Notes under the pieces: model-generated
Databases searched by the model: none
Told to the model about the DNA's origin: nothing
What the model saw: only the letters and a program-made list of their open reading frames with translations
Translations under genes and position numbers: made by a program
Shown: piece after piece, positions 42,278 to 48,157 of the stretch
Layout of the letters: each line of letters opens with the position of its first letter
Position numbering within the stretch: the first letter of the stretch is position 1
From: Rhodoblastus sp964425315
GTDB lineage: Bacteria; Pseudomonadota; Alphaproteobacteria; Rhizobiales; Beijerinckiaceae
Reading direction: 5' to 3'
Assembly: GCA_964425315.1 (NCBI GenBank)
Contig: CAYRNB010000015.1
Location: 1 to 48,157 of the forward strand
DNA: 48,157 nucleotides

Positions 42278-44656
42278 ATGGCGCGCGCCAACGCCGCCGA
42301 CGCTTCGCTATGCCTTGACGCGGCGAAGACGGAGGACCAGGAGGGAAAAGCGGCCGCCGCCGAGGCGCCGCCAACGCCCGCCTCTCCCTCGACGACCCGC
42401 CGGGTCGCCGGCAGCGACGATCCTTTCGTTACGCGGGCGAAGAAGCTGGCGCGCTGGCTGTTGCCGGCGACTGTGGCTCTGACGCTGCTTTTGCTCTTCG
42501 CGGTCTCGGCGCTCATTGCGGCGCGCAGCCACGCCCGGGTCGTGCCCGAGGCCTTGGGCGAGTTGGAAATGGTCAGCCGGCTGGCCTCGGCCGATTTCAA
42601 CGCGGCGGTGCGCCGCGCGCCGACCGGCGAGCCCGCCGAGATGGTCCTGGAAGCGGCGCAGGGCAAGATTCTCGCCAAGGGACGCAGGGTTGTCGTCACC
42701 GACGCGCGCGGCCGCATCGTGGCCGCACTTCCCAAAGGCGCCCAGGGCGCGAGCGAAAATTTGACGGCGCTGTTCGGCCCCGCGCAGCCGCTGACGATTT
42801 TCGCCGACAAGGCCGGGCCGATGCGCATCGTCCGGCCGCAGGACGGCGAGGTTCTGGCGACGGTGCGCAATCTCGCCCCTCCCTTCGGCCAGATGGCCAT
42901 ATGGCAGCCGCTAAGCAGCGCCTTCGTCGAATGGCGCGCCGACGCCTTGCGCTCCCTCCTGCTGCTTCTTCTGACCTCCGCGGCGGTCGGTCTCGCCGCC
43001 TTCGCCTATTTCGGCCAGGCAAGTCGCGCCGTTCTCGCCGAATGCGACCGCGCCCGCATCAACAACCGCATCGACGCGGCGCTGAACCGCGGCCGCTGCG
43101 GCCTGTGGGATTGGGATCTCGGCGCCGGCCGCATCTATTGGTCGGAATCGATGTACGACATGCTCGGCATGGCGCCGCAGGGGGAATTTCTCTCCTTCGG
43201 CGACGTCAAGGCGCTGATCCATCCGGATGACGGCGACTTCACCGATATCGCCGACAATTTGACCAGCCGGGGCGCGACGTCGATCGACCACGCGTTCCGC
43301 ATCCGCAACGCCGAGGGCGAATGGATCTGGATCAGGGCGCGCGGCCAGGTCATCCATGACGGGCGCGATCGCGCGCCGCATCTGGTCGGCATCGCCGTCG
43401 ACATTTCCGAAGAGAAGCGCCTGGCCGAAAAAAGCGCCGCCGCCGATCTGCGCCTGCGCGACGCGGTCGAGACCATTTCGGAAGCTTTCGTCCTGTGGGA
43501 CGCGCAGAACCGCCTCGTGCTGTGCAACGCCAAATTCCAGCGCCTGCACGGGCTGCCGCACGAATGCACCCTCCCCGGCACATCCTATGCGTCGGCCATG
43601 GCCCATTCGCAAAGCTTCGCCCAAACGCCGCCGGAGGAACCCATGCGGGCGGAAGCGCGCGGCGGCCGGGTCTATGAAGCGCGGCTCGCCGACGGCCGCT
43701 GGCTGCAGATCAACGAGAGGCGGACCAAGGACGGCGGCTATGTCTCGGTCGGCACCGATATTTCCAAGCTCAAGCGCCACGAGGAGCAATTGCTCGACGG
43801 CGAAAGGCGTCTGATGGCGACCATCGCCGACCTGCGCAAATCGCGCCAGACCCTGGAGCTTCAGGCCCAGCAACTGGCGGAGCTCGCCGAACGCTATCTC
43901 GAGCAGAAGGCGGCGGCCGAGAGCGCCAATCGGGCCAAATCCGACTTCCTCGCCAATATGAGCCATGAATTGCGCACGCCGCTCAACCACATCATCGGCT
44001 TCGCGGAAGTGATGGAGCAGCAGTTCTTCGGCGACATCGGCAACACGCGCTACGTCGATTACGCCACCCACATTCGCGAGTCGGGCCAATATCTGCACGG
44101 GATCATCGGTGACGTCCTGGAAATGTCGCGCATCGACGCCGGCCAGGTGAGCCTGCGCGCCGCCGAATTCGATCTCGCCCCGGCGCTTGGCGAATTTCTC
44201 AACGAATTTCGCGCCGAGGCCGAAGAGAAGAAAGTGGCGCTGGAGCTGGACGCGCCGGAAGATTCCCGCATTTTCGCCGACGCCGAAGCCTTGAAACGCA
44301 TGGTCGGAATTTTGCTGAAAAACGCGATCAAGTTCACGCCCGAGGGCGGCAGCGTTCGCCTCTGCGCCGTCACGCAGGGCGCGGCGCACGACATTATTGT
44401 CGAAGACAGCGGCTGCGGCATGAGCGCCGAGGAAATCTCCCTGGTGTGCCGCCCGTTCGAGCAAAGATCGCCGCTGATGCAGGACGGCATGAAAGGGTCC
44501 GGGCTCGGCCTGTCGATCGCGCGTTCGCTCGCCGAATTGCATGGCGGCCATTTGAGGATCGCGTCCTCGCCGGGCCAGGGCGCGAAGGTCTGCATCCACC
44601 TCCCCGGCCCGCGCGAAGCGGCGCTGAACCGGCTCGCTCTGATCTCGGCTGCGTGA
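42278..44656 (+). CDS. PAS-domain sensor histidine kinase
   Basis: This 792-residue inner-membrane kinase has two hydrophobic helices (about residues 62-86 and 226-247) bounding a probable periplasmic segment, then two PAS-like domains (about 265-380, with WDWDLGAGRIYWSESMYDMLG; and about 390-490, with ISEAFVLWDAQNRLVLCN). A coiled coil precedes the H-box FLANMSHELRTPLNHIIGF with His563, and an ATPase domain (GILLKNAIKFTPEGG, VEDSGCGM, GSGLGLSIARSLAELHGG) ends the chain. The H-box and layout resemble the PdhS/DivJ/PleC group of alphaproteobacteria, but no regulator gene is adjacent, so it is an orphan kinase. GGGAG precedes the ATG. The 245 bases upstream show no gene. Confidence 0.9.
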   Translation: MARANAADASLCLDAAKTEDQEGKAAAAEAPPTPASPSTTRRVAGSDDPFVTRAKKLARWLLPATVALTLLLLFAVSALIAARSHARVVPEALGELEMVSRLASADFNAAVRRAPTGEPAEMVLEAAQGKILAKGRRVVVTDARGRIVAALPKGAQGASENLTALFGPAQPLTIFADKAGPMRIVRPQDGEVLATVRNLAPPFGQMAIWQPLSSAFVEWRADALRSLLLLLLTSAAVGLAAFAYFGQASRAVLAECDRARINNRIDAALNRGRCGLWDWDLGAGRIYWSESMYDMLGMAPQGEFLSFGDVKALIHPDDGDFTDIADNLTSRGATSIDHAFRIRNAEGEWIWIRARGQVIHDGRDRAPHLVGIAVDISEEKRLAEKSAAADLRLRDAVETISEAFVLWDAQNRLVLCNAKFQRLHGLPHECTLPGTSYASAMAHSQSFAQTPPEEPMRAEARGGRVYEARLADGRWLQINERRTKDGGYVSVGTDISKLKRHEEQLLDGERRLMATIADLRKSRQTLELQAQQLAELAERYLEQKAAAESANRAKSDFLANMSHELRTPLNHIIGFAEVMEQQFFGDIGNTRYVDYATHIRESGQYLHGIIGDVLEMSRIDAGQVSLRAAEFDLAPALGEFLNEFRAEAEEKKVALELDAPEDSRIFADAEALKRMVGILLKNAIKFTPEGGSVRLCAVTQGAAHDIIVEDSGCGMSAEEISLVCRPFEQRSPLMQDGMKGSGLGLSIARSLAELHGGHLRIASSPGQGAKVCIHLPGPREAALNRLALISAA

Positions 44657-44659
44657 GAC

Positions 44660-44917
44660 TCACCAGTCTGAGCGCGAAAAAACCTCGTCCATATGTTCGG
44701 CGAGTTTTAGATCTTTTTCCGTGACGCGGCCCGCGTCATGTGTCGATAATTCGACCCAGACCTTGTTGTAGATGTTCTTCCATTCGGGATGGTGGTCGAC
44801 CCGCTCGCAATAGAGCGCCACTTCGACCATGAAGCCGACCGCATTGGCGAAGCTCTTGAATTTGTAGGTCTTGGCGATTTTCTTTTCGTCGCCGCTCCAG
44901 CCTTCCGGAATAACCAT
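44660..44917 (-). CDS. phhB: pterin-4a-carbinolamine dehydratase
   Basis: This 85-residue protein carries the PCD/DCoH signature: the active-site ERVDHHPEW segment (residues about 38-46) followed by VWVELSTHDAGRVTEKDLKLA. The enzyme dehydrates 4a-hydroxytetrahydrobiopterin, recycling the cofactor of phenylalanine hydroxylase; many bacteria carry it without an adjacent hydroxylase, as here, and then its role is less clear. GGGAG precedes ATG 44917 by about 6 bases. The gene converges with the PAS kinase (3 bases between stops) and is divergent from the dipeptidase. Confidence 0.93.
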   Translation of the reverse strand: MVIPEGWSGDEKKIAKTYKFKSFANAVGFMVEVALYCERVDHHPEWKNIYNKVWVELSTHDAGRVTEKDLKLAEHMDEVFSRSDW

Positions 44918-45033
44918 CTCGCGCTCCCTGTCTCGCCGGTAACGCCGCTCAAGCTTAATGGTTCACCGCCTTCCGCCGCGTGACGCCAGTTCCCCGCGCT
45001 GCTAGTCTGAAAGCGATTCATTTGGGGGCCCCC

Positions 45034-46446
45034 ATGGCCAATCTCGATCTTGTGCTCGCAACGCTCGACGCCGACCGCCAGGGCGCCCTGGACCGGCTGT
45101 TCGAACTCCTGCGCTTCAAGTCCATTTCCACCGACCCTGCCTATGCGCCGGAATGCGCGCGCGCCGCCGACTGGCTGGTGGCGCAACTGCAGGAGCTTGG
45201 ATTTGAGGCGTCGTCGCGTCCAACCGCCGGCCATCCAATGGTCGTCGCCAAGGCCAGGGTGGCGCGCCCCGACGCGCCGCATGTCTTGTTCTATGGCCAT
45301 TACGACGTGCAGCCGGCCGATCCGCTGGACCTGTGGCGGACCGATCCCTTCGCGCCGCGCCTCGCCGACGCGCCGACCGGCCCGCAGATCGTGGCGCGCG
45401 GCGCCGCCGACGACAAGGGCCAGCTGATGACCTTTGTCGAAGCCTGCCGTGCTTTTCGCGCCCACGGGGGCCTGCCCTGCCATGTCACCATATTGTTCGA
45501 AGGCGAGGAGGAATCCGGCTCCACCTCGCTGCCGGCCTTTCTCGCCGCCAACGCCAAGGAGCTCGACGCAGATCTGATGCTGGTCTGCGACACCAATATG
45601 TGGGACCGCGCGACGCCGCTCATCACCTGCATGCTGCGCGGCCTGGTGCTGGAGGAGGTGATCGTCAAGGCGGCGAGCCGCGACCTCCATTCCGGCATGT
45701 ATGGCGGGCCGGCGGTCAATCCCATCCATATTCTGGCCAAGATCATCGCCGGCCTGCATGACGACAAAGGACGCGTCGCCCTGCCGGGATTTTACGACGG
45801 CGTCCCCGAATTGCCGGAAGAAATCAGGGCGCAATGGGCGGCGCTCAATTTCGACGAAAAGGCTTTTTTGGGCGACATCGGCCTATCCATCGCGGCGGGC
45901 GAAGCCGATTATTCCGTGCTGGAAAAAATCTGGGCGCGACCGACCTGCGACGTCAACGGCGTCATCGGCGGCTATACCGGCCAGGGCTCGAAAACCGTCC
46001 TGCCGGCGCAGGCGAGCGCCAAATTCTCCTTCCGCTTGGTCGGCGCGCAGAATCCGCAGGCGATCGTCGATCATTTCCGCGCCTATGTGCGCAAAATGCT
46101 TCCCAAGGATTGCCAGGCGGAATTCCTGAGCCATGGCGCAAGCCCCGCGCTCGCCCTGCCCTTCCACTCCGAGGCGATCCAGCGCGCCAGCCGGGCGCTC
46201 GCGACGGAATGGGGCAAGCCGGCGGTGCTCGCCGCTTCCGGCGGCTCGATCCCGATCGTCGGCCTGTTCAAGCGCGAAATGAAGATGGACGCGCTCATGG
46301 TCGGCTTCGGCCTCGACGACGACAAAATCCATTCGCCCAACGAGAAATACGAGCTTTCCTCCTTCCAGAAGGGGGCGCGAAGCTGGGCGCGGATTTTGGC
46401 GGCCCTGGCGGCTCAAGGGGCGGAGAATGAGAACGAAGCGGGCTAA
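45034..46446 (+). CDS. M20-family dipeptidase
   Basis: This 470-residue cytosolic metallopeptidase is of the M20/CNDP-like group. Zinc-site residues show as GHYDVQP (His), GAADDKGQ (bridging Asp), FEGEEESGS (general base and ligand Glu), a CDTN Asp and a C-terminal IHSPNEKY His. A lid/dimerisation domain is inserted at about residues 200-320 (RDLHSGMYGG). It probably cleaves dipeptides such as Xaa-Gly; the true substrate is not known. ATG 45034 is the start that fits the family; the ribosome-binding site is a plain G-run. It is monocistronic. Confidence 0.93.
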   Translation: MANLDLVLATLDADRQGALDRLFELLRFKSISTDPAYAPECARAADWLVAQLQELGFEASSRPTAGHPMVVAKARVARPDAPHVLFYGHYDVQPADPLDLWRTDPFAPRLADAPTGPQIVARGAADDKGQLMTFVEACRAFRAHGGLPCHVTILFEGEEESGSTSLPAFLAANAKELDADLMLVCDTNMWDRATPLITCMLRGLVLEEVIVKAASRDLHSGMYGGPAVNPIHILAKIIAGLHDDKGRVALPGFYDGVPELPEEIRAQWAALNFDEKAFLGDIGLSIAAGEADYSVLEKIWARPTCDVNGVIGGYTGQGSKTVLPAQASAKFSFRLVGAQNPQAIVDHFRAYVRKMLPKDCQAEFLSHGASPALALPFHSEAIQRASRALATEWGKPAVLAASGGSIPIVGLFKREMKMDALMVGFGLDDDKIHSPNEKYELSSFQKGARSWARILAALAAQGAENENEAG

Positions 46447-46608
46447 AGTGATCTTCGAAAAGAATACCAGGCCGACAGCCCAAAGGTGTTCTGCGGTCCG
46501 CATTTCGAATGCGTCGAGCCGGGGTCGCAAGGCCGCAATTGGGTGGGAACGCGGGAGTAGGCCGAAGGGCAGGGCTAGGAAGGGCGACGTCTAGACCAGC
46601 ACAAGCAA

Positions 46609-46818
46609 TGTTGCGCCCCGAGTAGAACTCGGGTCCCTTGCCCTCGCGCCGGCAAAACTCGGCGATGCTCTCTTCGCCGCGCAATCCCTCCAGCACGACG
46701 CGATTTTTTCCTCCGCCGAATGGCGCCGGCGGGTCGCCCCGCGGATGTCCCTCAGCACCTTTTCGGCCGGCGTTTTCTCTTCCGCCCAAACCTTCGCAGG
46801 ACCGGATTTCCGCCTCAT
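46609..46818 (-). pseudogene. frameshifted, truncated IS3-type transposase OrfA
   Basis: From ATG 46818, preceded by AAGGAG, the frame reads MRRKSGPAKVWAEEKTPAEK...SAEEK, typical of one IS3-family OrfA subgroup. Near 46697 the frame shifts: the expected continuation (RVVLEGLRGEESIAEFCRREG) lies in another minus frame, consistent with one base lost from an ATC-CGC pair. Homology fades near 46615, well short of a normal OrfA of about 90-100 residues, and no OrfB follows. The element's outer end may be near 46906 (TGTGTC on the minus strand). Bases 46447-46608 hold no gene. Confidence 0.75.
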
Positions 46819-46922
46819 CTTCGCTCCTTCGTCAGCTACGATGAGCCAGCAACCCTCCGTTCTCAAATCACCTCAGTTTGTCCCACTCATGCTGACGCCA
46901 GACACAGTGGACCCGAGCCAAG

Positions 46923-47306
46923 CTATTGCAAATGTAACGCTCTGACCTCGGGGTGCGTCGCTTTATGAATCGCCTCTATCAGCTCTGCGGCTGAAAACGG
47001 TTTCATGAGATAGTCTCGGGCCCCGAGCGCATAGGCTGACGCTCGAAAGGTGTCGCCCCTTCCTGACATCACCAGGATGGGACATTCCGGCGCGTTTTTT
47101 GAAGCTTGTGAGAGAAGGTCGAGTCCGCTCATTCCCCCCGGCATTTCTATGTCGGTGAGAACGCAATCAATGCCGCCCAATATATTGGCTTCAACGAATT
47201 CGCGAGCCGAGGAAAAGCTCTTCACATCGAAGCCCTCGCTCTGAAGCAACATTTCTGTCGCTTCGCGTATAAAGATATCGTCATCGATTACACAGATAGT
47301 GCACAT
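46923..47306 (-). CDS. stand-alone receiver (REC) domain protein
   Basis: This 127-residue single-domain response regulator has the acidic triad in CVIDDD, the phospho-Asp in LTDIEMPGG and the conserved Lys in MKPFS, and looks like the FixJ-type receiver without its HTH output. Such proteins act as phosphate shuttles or through protein contacts. Start at ATG 47306 (MCTICVIDDD) or 47327 (MHAAST...) is undecided; neither has a ribosome-binding site. Base composition is less GC-rich than in the rest of the window. It lies between transposase remnants and 66 bases from a perfect CtrA box. Confidence 0.85.
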   Translation of the reverse strand: MCTICVIDDDIFIREATEMLLQSEGFDVKSFSSAREFVEANILGGIDCVLTDIEMPGGMSGLDLLSQASKNAPECPILVMSGRGDTFRASAYALGARDYLMKPFSAAELIEAIHKATHPEVRALHLQ

Positions 47307-47371
47307 ATTTGTGCTCGCTGCATGCATTGCTTGCCAAGCGATCCGACCAATATTGAATGTGTCATAAATGG

Positions 47372-47386
47372 TTAACGGTCAATTAA
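47372..47386. promoter_or_regulatory. perfect CtrA box (TTAA-N7-TTAA)
   Basis: TTAA at 47372-47375 and TTAA at 47383-47386 enclose CGGTCAA. It is an exact CtrA full site in the promoter region of the receiver gene (minus strand). The whole stretch 47330-47480 is AT-rich. Confidence 0.55.
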
Positions 47387-47396
47387 TATGGACGGC

Positions 47397-47405
47397 TTAT
47401 CCACA
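47397..47405 (+). promoter_or_regulatory. perfect DnaA box TTATCCACA
   Basis: This exact match to the consensus DnaA box lies 10 bases from the CtrA box. A single box does not make an origin; DnaA also binds promoters. No second box was found nearby by eye. Confidence 0.4.
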
Positions 47406-47553
47406 CCAAACAGCAAACAGCGACAGCTCGACAACCTCGATATTTGTCGAATAAATCAAAGATATGCGTATTCGTTCTTACAGCGACGCTTTCAGTTGTG
47501 CAAAATTTTGAATTCCATGCGCAAAATCTGTTCTTGCCCCTTCGCCACCACGC

Positions 47554-48012
47554 CTATTCGGCCTTCATGCGATTTTGTCGAAATCGGTTGTTCGGCTTAA
47601 GACCGTTTTCTGCCCGTCTGCGGCTTTGATCGGCCCCCACTGACGGGTCCAGCTTGGATGTTAGTGTAATGACGGCCTCGGCGCCAGCGCGGGCGGCGAA
47701 GCGGGTTGGGGTTGCGCAGATCGCCTCGGCGTCCGCCGCGTCGGTCTTGCCGCGCTTCACCACATACGGCTTCACATAGGCCGGCGGCATCAACCGGACT
47801 TCGTGACCAAGCGCCTTCAGTTCGCGGCCCCAATGGTGCGCTGAGGCGCAGGCCTCCATGCCCACCAAGCACGGCGGGAGCGAGGCGAAGAATTTGAGCG
47901 CTTCGGCGCGGCGCAACTGACGCCGCAAAACGACGGCGCCCGCCCCATCGACGCCGTGGACCTGGAATACGTTCTTCGCCAAATCAAGACCGATCGTCAC
48001 AATCTGCGCCAT
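47554..48012 (-). pseudogene. truncated IS110-family transposase
   Basis: The first 99 residues (MAQIVTIGLDLAKNVFQVHG ... KTDAADAEAIC) are a clear IS110-family N-terminal RuvC-like domain. The catalytic acidic residues are visible as Asp10, Glu53, Asp91 and Asp94. After residue 99 (about 47716) the expected sequence stops and about 53 unrelated residues follow, so the C-terminal transposase_20 domain is missing, as in an internal deletion or rearrangement. The ATG is preceded by GGGGGGAAGCC, usual for these elements. Bases 48013-48157 are probably the element's upstream end. Confidence 0.85.
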
Positions 48013-48157
48013 GGCTTCCCCCCTAAATTGACGTCCTCCGTCAACCCGATCATCGCATCCTCGGCTCGCCGCTCAGCCTGACAACAATTCGGCTTCACCC
48101 TCCTATGGGGCCGAGGAAAACTCAAACGCCCGCTACGGATGCGCCGGCGGGCGTCTT

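Noticed and set aside
42911..44599. 562-residue minus ORF opposite the PAS kinase
   Set aside because: Antisense shadow of a histidine kinase with every diagnostic box on the plus strand.
47330..47480. Chromosomal origin of replication
   Set aside because: There is only one DnaA box and no origin-linked genes (hemE, dnaA, parAB) in view; promoter binding is enough to explain it.

Overview
This is a 48 kb piece of a GC-rich alphaproteobacterial chromosome, most likely Hyphomicrobiales (Rhizobiales), possibly near Methylocystaceae/Beijerinckiaceae. The placement is inferred from gene content: a RibBX-type riboflavin enzyme beside aerobic-pathway cobalamin genes, DUF2336, a paired DUF1214/DUF1254, a PAS histidine kinase of the PdhS-like kind, perfect CtrA boxes and periplasmic glucan genes. 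It is draft sequence with two 100-N scaffold gaps (20844-20943 and 25683-25782). The second gap is flanked by an identical 55-bp sequence and is almost certainly an unmerged contig overlap, not missing DNA.

Layout. 1-7.1 kb: SPW membrane protein, an archaeal/eukaryotic-type prolyl-tRNA synthetase, DUF1772 protein, zinc alcohol dehydrogenase, PPK2 polyphosphate kinase, transglutaminase-like protein, cytochrome c. 7.3-13.4 kb: surface-antigen lipoprotein, a PepSY/response regulator/histidine kinase operon, DUF1214-DUF1254 pair, DUF2336 protein. 13.4-19.6 kb: riboflavin-cobalamin block, where ribBX (with an N-terminal helix-turn-helix extension), cobO and cobQ form a tight operon and cbiB and cobC follow. 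19.6-22.9 kb: SPFH protein, truncated holin-like protein, and leuA with a leader-peptide attenuator. 23.2-28.1 kb: arylsulfatase, a zinc deaminase and a DmeR/DmeF nickel-cobalt efflux operon. 28.1-35.5 kb: glmU-glmS (amino-sugar precursors) and divergent opgG-opgH (periplasmic glucans). 35.7-46.4 kb: methyltransferase, alpha/beta hydrolase, a CtrA-box-linked membrane coiled-coil protein, LOG protein, aminopeptidase N, PAS histidine kinase, PCD/DCoH and M20 dipeptidase. 46.6-48.0 kb: a decayed zone with an IS3-type transposase remnant, a stand-alone receiver protein next to a CtrA box and a DnaA box, and a truncated IS110 transposase.

The most interesting signals are regulatory. (1) ribBX carries a 74-residue Cro/YdaS-like HTH extension, with a strong internal ribosome-binding site at the canonical RibB start and nested inverted repeats just upstream: a possible self-regulating enzyme. 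(2) An apparently complete leuA attenuator: leader peptide with four consecutive Leu codons whose stop codon sits in the 5' arm of an intrinsic terminator. (3) A DmeR operator and conserved His3/Cys35/His60/His64 metal ligands. (4) Two perfect TTAA-N7-TTAA CtrA boxes. (5) An 18-bp perfect palindrome before an AT-richer hydrolase gene. No tRNA, rRNA, CRISPR array, prophage or intact mobile element was seen.
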